In this document: positions 1 through 11,600 of the stretch, in pieces | Layout: the number at the start of each line of letters is the position of its first letter | Position numbering within the stretch: the stretch's first letter is position 1 | NCBI GenBank assembly: GCA_030248135.1 | Contig: JASANC010004230.1 | Location: forward strand, 1 to 64,000 | From: Theristus sp. LFF4_11 | Taxonomy: Eukaryota > Nematoda > Chromadorea > Monhysterida > Xyalidae | Direction of reading: 5' to 3' | DNA length: 64,000 nt | Notes under the pieces: generated by a model | Database searches by the model: none | What the model was told of the DNA's origin: nothing | Seen by the model: only the letters and a program-made list of their open reading frames with translations | Made by a program: the position numbers and the translations under genes

Positions 1-375
1 TAGGTAGGGCTGGATTTCCAAAACGCACAGAGAAGTGTCTAACGCGTTACCACTCTGGCCACGAGGGTGACAAAATCCGCCATACGAGACAGTCAAAAAT
101 ACCAAGAGCTAGACGTGACGAATGACGAAGCTGAATCGTCACCCTCGTGGCCTGGGTGGTAGCGCTTTCTTTCCGTTTCTGTCGTTGCAAGACGCTTATA
201 CTATTTCCGTTTCTGTCCATTTTGTCGACACATTTTTGAAAGCACCCAAGCACAAGATAAATCCTTGTGTCGCACTTTTCTATCTGCGGCTATCTGAAAC
301 ACCTATTGACAATTTTTGCGCATCGGGCATTTATCCTCACTTGCTACATGATATATTGTCAATTTCTTATGTTCA

Positions 376-590
376 ACGACTCATTGCGTGTGCAGACGTA
401 GAAAGGAAACTAGTTTCTATCCTCATGTAACAATCAAAATAGCCTGAGTGACTCAACCGTATTTAGGGGACTCGGACAACTTTTCCAATTTTGAATTCCC
501 GCGTCATACAGAAAACTGTTTACCTATCTATGCGCGAAATGAGTCTCGGGACTAAAATAAAAGTAATATTGGATTAAAAAACACTGAGGT
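376..590 (+). repeat. Dispersed repeat, copy 1
   Basis: This stretch aligns by eye over about 210 bp, in the same orientation, with 44440-44650. Shared landmarks in the same order are a GACTCATTGCG start, a GTAGAAAGGAAACT block, a GGGGACTCG block, CCAATTTTGAATTC, a CGCGTCAT block and AAAACTGTTTACC. Identity is roughly three quarters, with small indels. No coding potential or terminal inverted repeats were seen, so the element class is unknown. Confidence 0.8.
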
Positions 591-598
591 GTTCAGAG

Positions 599-1485
599 TC
601 AGACCCGTTCTGTGGTGACGAATTCCTTCGCTATAATGTATCTCAGTGAAACATCCAAACGGTTAACAGCTTCATCTACAAATCTTCTTGTCGTTGCAGT
701 TGTTACTGTGTTCCATATTAATGTCGCCATTGTTGTTGGTAACGTTGTCAGTACTACAGTGGTTGTAGTAGTTGTTGTAGTAGTAGCACTTGTAGTAGTG
801 ATTGTTGTAGTTGTAGTTGTAATTGTAGTTGTAGTTGTAGTTGCAATTGTAGTTGTAGTTGTAGTTATAGTTGTAGCTGCAGTTGTAGTTGTAGTTGCAG
901 TAGCAGCAGTTGTAGTAGTGGTTGTTGTAGTTGTAGTTACTGACATTGTTGTAGTATTTGTTGCTGTATTTGTTATTGCTGTTGTTGTATTGGTTGTTGT
1001 GGTAGTCGTTCTAGTCGTAGCTGTTGACATTGTTGTTGTAGCTGTTGTTACAATTGTCGTTGCTTTTGTTGCAGTAGTAGTTGTAGCGGTAGTATTTGTT
1101 GTCGTTGTGGCTGTTGTAGTAGTAGTTGTTATAATTGTTCTCGGTGTTGATATTGTTGGTTTTGTTGGTATTGTCGCTGTAATTGTAGTATTTGATGTTG
1201 TGGTTGTGGTGGTTTCCATAGTTGTGGTTGTTGTTGTAGAAGTTGCAGTAATAGAAGTAGTAGTGTTAGCAGTTGTGTTTGCTGTTGTTGTAGTTGTTGT
1301 TTTTGTTTCCGTTGCCGTTGTAGTTGTAGCAATAGTTGTTTTCTTCGGGATAGTGATCGGATGGGTTGTTGTTTTTGTGCTTGTTGTAGTTGCAATTACT
1401 GGAACAGTTGTTGTAATATTTGTTGTTTCTGCTACCACGTCAGTTGTCACTGTCATTTCATTGCACCATCCGCTGCTACCAATCA
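599..1485 (-). CDS. Threonine-rich mucin-like protein, last exon (partial model)
   Basis: A minus-strand open frame of about 295 codons is dominated by Thr with interspersed Ala, Ile, Asn and Ser. It starts after a plausible acceptor (AAATTCAG at 1486) with a non-repetitive leader containing SSGWCNEMT, and ends in a non-repetitive tail (RRFVDEAVNRLDVS then a short end) before TGA at 599. Such Thr-rich tracts are typical of heavily O-glycosylated mucin-like extracellular proteins. The DNA is an imperfect GTT/GTA triplet field, and the plus strand is also open (as poly-Val), so low complexity alone could keep it open. The unique, well-composed ends favour the minus strand. The upstream exon with a signal peptide was not found. 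Confidence 0.4.
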
Positions 1486-2451
1486 CTGAATTTTTAAGGT
1501 AATGGATTAAAAATTGATAAAATGACTTTTATTCATTGTCTTGTTTTGAAAAATTGAAGTGTGTTGAAACTAACCTCCTAACACAAGTGCGATGGCATGA
1601 AGAAAAAACATTTCAAAAGGTTTTACGCCCATGCAAGTGTCTGTAGATGAACGATGTTTTGCCTTTTTTGCGTTAATACCGTATCACTGGAATCTTTGAA
1701 GCTGTTGACTAAATTTTTTTAACATCGCCTAGTCTTTTTTCAAAGCTGCTTGGTCAGTGCATTGCGTTTCTCGGGTTACAGTGGCGTGAACGACCGACCT
1801 TTTTCAATTTTCGAATCCACTCACCACTCCTATGTGATTATCGCTCATTTGTTGTCTTCAAGTTGTTATACACCAATGCACTGGAAGCTAACATGGAAAC
1901 CAAATATGTTAGAACGCCAGCACGGAAACCAAATATGGTAGCGTATTCTTTTTTATTTATATTTATATTTCAATTTATAGTTGAAACGATTCATGCAAAA
2001 AGAGCAACTAACATCAATATAACAGTTTTTTGTCCAGTAAGAAAACTAAAACAATGCTAGCGCAAAAGCTACCACGCAAAAATTTTGAACCACTGAAATC
2101 GTCGTGTTAATCTCATAAAGGACTATGTCATTTTCTTTATCACTTTTGAGTTCCAAAAAGAATTGAGTTCCAACTTCCAGTTGTAAATTCTCCGTTATTT
2201 GTTTTCCGGGTATTTCCGCATCCACACGTACAACACAAACATAAAAAACCGGGCTTTTTTCTGGATGTGTGAAAATAAAAAGTTACTCGTCCTTCAAACC
2301 GTTCTGTCTTTGAGGGATCGCTTCGTAATACATCATACCCTCGCGCGGGTCTGATACAGGTTCGTGTGGATCAAAAGCATAACGTTAAGGAAAAAAGTCA
2401 CATCAACAATGAAAAAAAACGCGGGACGACAGCACAAAAGAGCGGTGTTGA
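1486..2451. other. AT-rich gap between two minus-strand genes
   Basis: No exon with convincing splice signals and coding bias was found. If the Thr-rich exon is real, its upstream exon or exons should lie here or further right. Confidence 0.4.
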
Positions 2452-3843
2452 TCAGGGATGCGGCTTGAGCGTCGCGACGGGCGTCGACGTCGAGTGCCGC
2501 TGCTGCTCTGCCTGCTCTGTCGTTTCGTTGTCGGACACGGAATAGTCGGAGCTCGGGTAGTCCGGCGGTGGCAGCGGCTGCAGCTGGCTGGACTTGAGCG
2601 CTTCGTGGTGCACCTCAGCGGCCGTCGTCGTCTTCGGCGACCGTGAGCGCACGTGCACAAAATTGTCACTTTGCGGACTCGGCGACTGCGACCGACCGGT
2701 GCGATTGTCCTGCTCTGCGTCATCCACCGTCTCGTCAACCGCTTGCCAGCTCGCTGGACTTTTCATACCTGGAAAACCGTGTTTCGTTGTTTTGCTCAAT
2801 TGAGAGTCTTCTTTTGTCGTAAACTTTCTGCAAGGTCAGATTTTCCCGATTTATTCATTTCCACTTTTTGCAGTTTGATCATGACGAAATGAATGTCGTA
2901 TAGCAGAAACATCTTGCCTATCAGAATGTTGCATAAGCAATCAATCCTGTCAACCACACCGACCATTGAGTGATGGCGACGGTGTTGTGCGCCCTTTAGC
3001 GTTCAACCAATAACCGAACTGCACCAATAAAGGTTGTGCATAATAGGCAATTTGCAGTCTGATGACATGCTGATGATTGTTATGGTGCTGCAGCAAGCTC
3101 AACCCACCGTCCTGTTCATGACCGCCCGTTGACGTGTTGTCGCCGTCGTGCTCGTGTTTCAATGCTTGTTCATGTTGCCCGCCGCTAACAGCGATTTCTC
3201 CGTTGCAAACTTCTGTGTCCTCCTGAAACATCCACACCATTTGGTACACGTGTCGATTTCATTTGAGTCCGCGTTTTCTTGCTGAGTCTGATTTTTTTCA
3301 TGCGCAGCTGTTACAGACTGTGCAAAACATGAGTCTGATTGCAAATGAACGAGCGAGCGTCAACATCGTGACGTGCTCCTCAGTGCTCATCCTAACCTCA
3401 GTATCGCCAGTCTGCGTTTGCACGGAAACGAGTCCGGCCTCGGGCGGTGCGATCATTCCACGGTCGACCGTGGTTCGCTTTGCCGCCTCGAAATTCGCAG
3501 ATCGTTGCTTCTGTTGATTCTGTGACTGTCTGAGCACAATGCTCAGCCATATGCCGACACCGCCGCATATCAGGAACAGTATGATCACTAGAATGGCGAC
3601 GCCCAGTGGACCGGACACAATGGTGAGCAGCACAAACAGCGCAGTGATGATGAGACCGATGGAGATGAAGAACACCACATGCCTGCAAGGACTGCTGTTG
3701 TGTCCGTGTTCACGAACCAAGCACACGCGCACCCAATCAGCAACGCGGTGTGCACATTCAAAGTTATAATCAAGCTTTTTTTAAGGACTGTACTTGTTCA
3801 GCACGATTTTGCGCCACGTCTCCTCAGTCACGAAACGGGCCAT
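2452..3843 (-). CDS. Small membrane protein with two adjacent transmembrane segments
   Basis: Four exons (3843-3794, 3682-3397, 3222-3108, 2768-2452) join with consistent phase at every junction to give 255 aa. Residues 1-16 are a short polar leader (MARFVTEETW...). Residues about 17-60 form two closely spaced hydrophobic helices separated by a short SGPLG turn. The rest is a hydrophilic, probably cytosolic tail with a His/Glu-rich part, an SPSPQSD stretch and a PPPDYPSSDYS element that could act as a PY or tyrosine-based sorting or docking motif. I do not recognise the family. The first donor (AA|GTACAG) is not ideal, but its phase fits exactly. The start Met is the first in-frame ATG before exon 2; an upstream exon is possible. 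Confidence 0.68.
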
Positions 3844-6249
3844 GATGAACGATGAAAGTTCGGCGTCCGCAATGTGCAAAATTGTTCGCTCGTTTTTGAA
3901 ATTTTTAAAATTCTGCGATGGAGAAAAGAATAGATTATACTCTCGAGTCCGTATGAACCTCAGTTTTTTTTTAAAGAAGACTAACGGGAACCGATATTTG
4001 AGCTTTTGATGCTGCATACATACTTTAATAGTAACTTTCTATGGACTTTGTGACGCTGAATTCAAAGCATTTCTTGCTGCCTCATAAAGAAATAACAGTT
4101 ATGTAACAATTGTTTTTAACCAAACCAACAGTATTTAACAGTTTGATTTACTTTTGCGCAGTAAAAAACGATGAAACAGTAATGCACCTATCACCAGAGC
4201 ATTTCATTCTGTGTGCCATTAAAAATTGGCTTTCTGTTATCAAAAGACCCAGCAACCAAAAACCGACAGAAAAAAGCAGAATCTAGCAGGCAGAAGCAGC
4301 ATTGCATAGGATTGTCACAAAACAAAACATTTTAAATGTAAAAGTCATATTACAAAGATTGATAAAAAATTCGACTGTACACTTGAACAATCGCGCAGTT
4401 TTCCCCACAGTTTTCAAAGACCGGTTCAAATTTGAAGGAGAAAGAAAAATCTGCTCACACCCACTGACTACCAAAAAATGTGAAGTGATGAAACTTTGTA
4501 CGAACTTGCTGTTCAGCCGTTGTTTCAACAAGAGCATTATTGCGGAATATCATTGTATTCATTCAACCAAACAGTAACAAAACTGTATTTTTGAGTACAA
4601 AACTCACACCAAGAGCGCAACGCTTTTTCAAAAATGCCAGAAAACACCGTCATTGAGTTTTCTAGCAGGTGTGCAGGTTTTACCTTCACTGTGCGCTGCT
4701 GAGCGTGCGCGTGCCCAACACTTCGTCAAACAATCTGCAAATTTTCCCATTGGCAAAAATCATTTGCAAATACTGTCCTAAAACTCAGAACGTAGCCGCA
4801 CCAGTTCGGAAATTCAGCGTATAAGAAGATGTCAGATGTCAAACCGATTTTTGAAAAACTAAAAACAGTAAAACTTATAATGGAATTGCATTTTTTTTCT
4901 TTCAATGCAGCCAAAAACAAACTATACGTTTTGCCCCATCAAACAACCGAAACATGTTTTCTGAACAAATTTGTTCGTATTATTATTTTTCTCCACTGGA
5001 ATGACGGTGAGCTAAAATGGTCACATGTTGACACGAAAAAGAATTCAGTTTTGCAAACACGTTTGACTGTAAAACCGGATTTTCGGCGACGCCAAAATAG
5101 GCAACAAGATAGATATAACCAAAATGGGTGCAAAATAAAAAAAGACGCACACATGAAAAATTGTTCAAACACACGTAGTTGTTGAGCTGCAAAATTTTTA
5201 AGTAAGCAAAAGTGATAAAAATCAGTTTTTGCACCAAAGTCTAAATGCTTAAAAGACACCACGGCACTTGTTGCAAATCACAAAAAAAATTAAAAAACAG
5301 CAACAAAATTACTGGAAAATAGTAGAAAAGTGGTTTTCAAGACTACCGTAAAGCCTCGCATACAAGGTTCTTCCCACTTATAAGACCCCCAGTCAAAAGT
5401 GGGCGGAGTGTAACACGGTGGGAAACAAAAATTTCAAATTTTTGACTTGGTCAAAATCCCATTCCCGTTTAACGGACCTTTTGTTTTGTTTTGTTTGTTT
5501 TTTGTTGTTTTTTGTCTTTTTTGTTTTGCCAAACGTTTTTTGCTGCGGAAATCATTGGAGACATTTTTAGAGTGCGGTGAAAGCCAAACAGTCATGAAAT
5601 ACTAATTTTTTTAGCAGTAAAATAATCTTGAAAAAAGTGCAGAAATGTTATTTTGAATTTCAGGGCGACGTCGTTGAAGAAGAACGATTTAGAGGGAACG
5701 TCGTCGTCGCGTTTATTGTGGTTATAATGCCACAGAAAAGTTGGAATAAACTGTGGAAAATTATTTGAACAGCAAATCACAACTTATGAGCACTAAAAAA
5801 GTAGAAACACAACGACGACGGCGACAACAACGACGACAACGTCGTCGTCGACAAACAAAGGGAGCACGGGCACGGGCCGGGGGGGGGGGGGTGGGGCAGT
5901 AGAAAAATTGATGGCTGATTGACAGCTAAAACTGCAATGTTGAAGCTCAAGATTCCGCTCTGTCAAGATCTGCACAGAAAACAAACACGAAATTTTGCTG
6001 AAAGATGACGAACTCTTTGATCCGTTCCTCATCTTTGTTTTATAAGACCCCTCCCACTTTTATAAAGTCGTCATACAAAATTCCCTTTTTTTCAAAATTG
6101 ATTTTCAAAGGAGACCTTATATACAAGACTTTACGGTATGTAACAAATTGAAAATCGTTAGGCAAACAGATTATCATTCCCCTAGAGTTCAAAAACTACA
6201 TACAGTAACTGCAAATTCAACAATATGTTTTTCATTTTTAAGTGTTCCT
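3844..6249. other. Intergenic stretch containing a DNA transposon
   Basis: Apart from the inverted-repeat element at 5346-6136 this region is AT-rich. I see no exon with both splice signals and coding bias on either strand. Confidence 0.5.
5346..6136. mobile_element. Non-autonomous DNA transposon, 791 bp, TA target site
   Basis: Terminal inverted repeats of 22 bp start CCGTAAAG at the left (5346) and end CTTTACGG at the right (6136). They match at about 18 of 22 positions and every difference is a C/T transition. Both ends are flanked by TA (5344-5345 and 6137-6138), the target duplication of Tc1/mariner-type elements. Sub-terminal ATAAGACCCC blocks are also shared between the two halves. 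No transposase-sized frame lies inside, so it would depend on a transposase in trans. A G-run at about 5879-5891 is a notable internal feature. Confidence 0.75.
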
Positions 6250-6948
6250 CTAACGGAGTGCACATCCAATGCACGAGCCAAGGCACACCAGCAGCACGAT
6301 AAACATGACTCCCAACATTGTCAGCCTGGAAAAATTCAAGCCCTCAAAAATGATATTGAAAAACTGGTGAACAAACATGTTAGCAAATCCGCACAAGTAG
6401 CGTTGAAAAAAGCAAGAAAAAATTGAAAATGCATGCCCGAACTTTTGCTCATCCGGTTGACAAGCGTACAGCGACGTGGGAATGAAGCCGATGAACTGGC
6501 ATTCAGTCACCTCGCAACTCTCCCAGATCTGACAGTGCTTGGAACCTGCAAAATAATACGACCAGAACCAGAACAGTGCGTAGGAACAGCTTTTGCAATG
6601 CACTATTACATTTAGGGTAGTTGTTCATAATCGTTTTGGGGAGTCACTTGAGGTTAGAATCGCACTCGAGGTTTCAAAAATTTTTCAATGTTTTTCTACA
6701 AACCAAACTGGCATAAAATTTTAAAAAAACCAACACTTTGTTTCAGTCGTATAGCACGGACGAGTCTCGCCTTTTGTTGATCCAAACAAACCCAGCAGCA
6801 CTGCAACCACGGGCAGCACTAAAATCACATGAAAACGTGTATTTTCCTTAGTTGAATTTTTTTGTTTTTCTTGTTTTTGAACTTCAGACAAAAGAAAGGA
6901 GCACTGAAATTTTCAAATTTGGAACTTACTGAGCAGCAGCACTTTCAT
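6250..6948 (-). CDS. Small secreted or membrane cysteine-rich protein, 93 aa
   Basis: Four small exons (6948-6930, 6818-6735, 6545-6443, 6325-6250) join with consistent phases. The predicted product has a signal peptide (MKVLLLMLPVVAVLLG...), a short ectodomain with six closely spaced cysteines between about residues 28 and 62 (CYTTETKC, CQIWESC and later ones), and a C-terminal hydrophobic helix (LTMLGVMFIVLLVCLG) near residues 70-88. Its spacing resembles neither Ly6 nor the six-cysteine modules at 36-40 kb. Two donors are weak (T|GTTGG, AA|GTTCGG), so the exon ends could shift. The family is unknown; a short type I or tail-anchored surface protein is the simplest reading. Confidence 0.58.
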
Positions 6949-8642
6949 TGTGGCAAAAGTTCGTTAACGCTGATCGAATCGCTTTCCAGTCGGGTCTGCA
7001 GTTGATATCAAATATAAATTTCCGAAAAATCCACATGAACGAAAAATGATGCAGGAAATGTAAATCAGCGGGTGGAAACTAAGATTTGGCTGTCTATCTA
7101 TTTAGTTTTTGTTGAATGAAACCAACAATGAATGCTTATCGGTGAGTCGGCTTGGAAATGTGTGATCGCAGTTTGCATTGGCTGCAACTGTGTCTGCTGA
7201 TTGGTTGTGTACCAGCATGATGCAACCAGTCAGAGCGATGCTCAAACTTACAGACTTTTTTTAGCGCATACAGCATTGTTGTTTCGTGTGCTTTCAGGGT
7301 TTTTTCAAACAGCAGATTTTCAAACTGACCCTTTTGCTCTGGTGAATCGCGCATATTGTTGAAATAAAGCGATAGCTGAAAGATTTTATTCGACAGGCAA
7401 GATTTTCTGCTTGTTTTTTTGCGCTTTGATAGCGAATAAAAGCGATAACACTGAAAAAACGTGTGGGGGATCAGATGGCTTGCGTCACGAAGATAAGAGC
7501 AAGCACTGTTCTTGGATGCAACGATTTTGAATATTTTTTTACAAGATGATTAGTAAATCATTGCTTTGCAAATCTTTCGTTTGTTTTCAAGTTTTGTTTT
7601 TTATTCCTCTTACGGGCCACAGCGAAAATTACACCAAATTACAACACAATAACGAATTTGCAACAATGTTGAATACGTAGAGAAATAGTCTTAAACTGCA
7701 TAAAATCATAAAATTTCATGTGAAAAAAATCTGGCCCACGAAAACCACATTGATAGTCGGACGGCGGAAAACATTAGTGCAAGCGAAACACAATATTTTC
7801 AAAAGTGTGAAAGTTACAGAACCACCACCAAAGCCCTTTGTCGATTTTTTTGGGCAAAATAGAAAACGGGTTGATTGCTAACCGAGAAAAAATGTAGCAC
7901 AATATCAAGGCTTTCAGAACATCACAAAAACATGTTATCGCTTTCAATCGCTGGTAATTTTCAATAAATTTATGCGTTAAAATATTAAAAAAACGCTCAA
8001 TTAATTCAAAATGGCACAATAAAAACACAAAAATCATATTCAAGTTCATCAAATCTACGATTTTTTTGTCGATACGAAAAAGACGTAATAATTTTCAAAA
8101 ACACCAAAAACGTCGTTCAGGAAACAACTACTGTATAGCAAATTTAGCTGCAATACGACATGAAGTGACAAAGCACATCGCAAGTGAAAAAGAAAGTGAC
8201 AAATCTTGATCACAAAAGATCCGCGCACCAATCAAACGAATCGATGTAATTTTGTTTCTCCAACAAAATAGCGTAAAAAACAACAAGCAAAAAAATTAAA
8301 TTGTCGAGTAAACATGTTTAATCCAAAAAATAATCAGTCGGTTGTCTTGTCTTTCCAACTTTTGTTCCCAGAATCACAAAATTGTAGTTGTCCATTTTGA
8401 GCGGCCAAAGGTTCCTTCCAGGAATTCAGTACCACAAATAATTTATAAATCAGTTCAGCGTCGCCTTGGTTCTGTGACATTTGTCTCTCGCTTGTATTTC
8501 ACTTCGTGTTTTGATTCGCTGAGAAGATAGATAGGATATAAATTAATAAAAGGCAGATAGATAAACGCAGAAAACTAAACGAGTGTCGAGCAGTGTTTGG
8601 AGAAGAATTTTGAAAATATGCGCAAAAGCGGCTGCCAGCCAA
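6949..8642. other. Gap without recognisable genes
   Basis: AT-rich, with several open frames under 95 codons that lack coding bias and splice context. Part of it near 8.5 kb is probably the 3' untranslated region of the large gene to the right. Confidence 0.5.
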
Positions 8643-11600
8643 TCAGCACGCAGCATTTGCGGATGGCCCCAATGGCGGGCATTGCTTGAGACACCTGAAC
8701 TGCGTCGGCGCGCCGTTCTCCCCATATCGAACGCCTTGGTTCGCCTTTGCATCCCTGCTGAACGTCTCGTATCCGCCAGGCAGCGGCTCGTGTCTGTGCT
8801 CATGTTCGTCGACGTGTCCTTGGGGCATGCCCATGGCGATCGATTGGTCGTACTGATGCTTCAGGGGCGTGTGATCGCCAACACTGTCGTTGTACCTGAA
8901 ATATGGACCACCGATGTTTGTGTATTGTTGTTGTCCTGCTTATAATCACCATTCAACGAGCGAGCACCGAAACGCTACAAGATCATACAGTCGAACTGTA
9001 AATTATTGGGAATCAGCTGATTTGGTTGGGATTACGGTATGTATGCTTTCTGTGCAGACATTGCTGTGGGGGCGGAGTTTGGTTTGCACAGAAAACATGC
9101 ATACCATAATCCCAACCAATCAGCTGATTCCCTATAATTTATAGTTCGACTGTAGTGCCTCAACATTTCTTCCAACATTTGTTTAGCGACCAGGGGTGGC
9201 AGCTTCTGTAGCAGACAAAAATGTTCAGCTACAGTGGATATAATGTTGATCACAGCATGTATTCGTAGTGCCCTAAACACCGTCGGCTCACTTGCGCATG
9301 TGCATTGCCCACTCGTCCCGGTTCGTCCGTGGCGTCACTTCGTGCGACGGCGCAAAGCCATCGGCTGCATACGAGCGACTTTTCATCAGTGTTCCATAGT
9401 GACTGCTGCTGGCGCCATTCTGCTGTTGATAGTGGTGACCCTGCGGATAGCGATGTGGCGGCGGGGCAGGGGCAGGACCACGCGGCAACGTTGGTGGGTA
9501 CCTGCAGTGCTGTGACAACGTGTGCATAAGAACGTGTTTTGCAGCATCCACTAAAAGCGCTCCGCAACGCACTCGATGATCGGCGAGCCGGGCGAGAGCA
9601 GCGAGCTGCGACGGGAATCGGCGGCGTAGGACGACGCGGCACGGCGGTGCACGGCGCTGGGCGGTGCTGCGGCGTGGTCGAAGTAAACGGGTCCGTACAG
9701 GTCGCCTGCAGGCACATCAACCGCTGTGTGGCATGCACGTGCAACAACAAACACGAGACAACGGACACTTACGATTGGAAGCGCTCTTGTGCAACGCGTT
9801 CGACTGTCGAGTGCTGGCGCGCATGCTGTGCCGACGCTCCCTGACGTCACCGTTCTGAACACAATGCACTGTTGGCATATCCGTGTGCACAGCGCAGAAC
9901 GCACTGCCGGCTGGCAACAACACAAGCGCGGTGTGTCACTTACTGCGGTGTATTTGAGCTCGCCACGTCTCAGCGAGTCGGTGACGTTGCCACCGCGGAA
10001 CGAACCACGATAGATCGAGCCGCCTTCAAATCCGCTGCTGTTGTCTCGCATGCGTCTTGTCGTGGTTTGCCTGCAAAAACAGGAGCAGAGTGTTGCACTC
10101 AGGTCAGAAGATGCACATGATCAAAATAGCAATGAAGAAAAACCTATAATTCCAACCGGTAATATCCTTCGTCCACGCGTCCACCGTCTGTGATCATAGG
10201 AGGATACCGATAATAGATGCCTGAAAATGGAAAAACAATAAAGGCATCAATCAACAGGAGAAACCATCCATCCATTTTATTTCGCTAAAAGTATAGGAAA
10301 CTCATATAAAAACTGTGTGAAAAGCACGTGATTCGAGACCCTAAAGAAACGTGTCGTCTCGCGCTCACTTTGTCCGCCATTCTGATAGGCAGACTCTAAG
10401 CTTCTGCTCGCCGCCGAGTGCCGCTGTTGTTGTCTGGCTTTGTCTTTGCGTTTGTGCGTTCGTACTGTTCTTGTCACGTCTTCCGTTCGAGTGATCTCTT
10501 CAGTTTTGCTAGCCGCATCCTGAAAAAAAAGCAGCTTCATTTCGGTTACCTCACCCGGTTTGGCGGTCTTAGTTTTCTTGAATCAATCAGCCGTTCAGAG
10601 TTTGAATTCAACGTTCTTGAATTCAACGCCAGTTTTCCGTTCGCACCTTTTTCTCGCGTTCCGCAGCCTCCAAGTCTCGTCGACGTTTCATGATCGATTT
10701 GCTCGGCTGTTTCTTGGCATTCTCGTCCTGCTTTTTTGTTTATTTGTTGTTTTTAATTTGTTCATTGTTTAATAAAAAAGGCGTGCGCACTTCAGGGACT
10801 TGTTCAAGAATTTCAGAAGTTCGTAAAGAAATAGCACAAGGAATGTGAAGCAGATTTATAGAGAAAGGTATTTATTTTCAGGTCAGTTTGCCATTCGATT
10901 ACAGCAACTCCATACGTATGTATTTCTAAACCAAGCGTAAAATGATTCGAATCATCACACTACCCTGATTTGCATATCCGCAAGCATTAGAAAACTCGTT
11001 GCAAGTTCGTGCAGCAGGATGTCAAGCCACATTATGCAAAAATTGTGGAAAATATTCCCTTATGGCATCTTTGCACTGCACACTGAGAAATGATAGTAGG
11101 ACTAATTTCACTCCAATTCCACCACTAAAAGTTTGCGCGCTGGAAGACAATGCCGCTTGTGCGTTTCATGTCCAAACAAATTTGTTTTTGCCACATAGTT
11201 CGATTAAGTGGATGAACGCACGAATGGCACGTTCTTATAACACATGAAGTCAATTTTATAGCGCAACTAGAGCGAAGTTGTAATGCAGGTTCAAGTGTAG
11301 ATCACACGTTTACCTGAATGTGCACCAGTGTTCCCTGTTGCATGTCGGACAACTGAGGCAACGAATGGACACGAGTCACAGGCACTGCCTGATTGGTCAA
11401 GGTGGCTGTGTTCGTGATCGGCAGCAGCACTGCCTGCATGAACGGCATCGCAGTCACTTGTTGACACTGCTGTTGCTGATGATGGTGTTCACTGCTGCTG
11501 CGTGTTGTGCTCTACGCGAGAGAAGCAAAAGGCGATTAGCTAAAAACGTTGCGCAGCTCACGTGTTGTTTGAAGCGAGCGGGTATTCATTTGGTAAGCCG

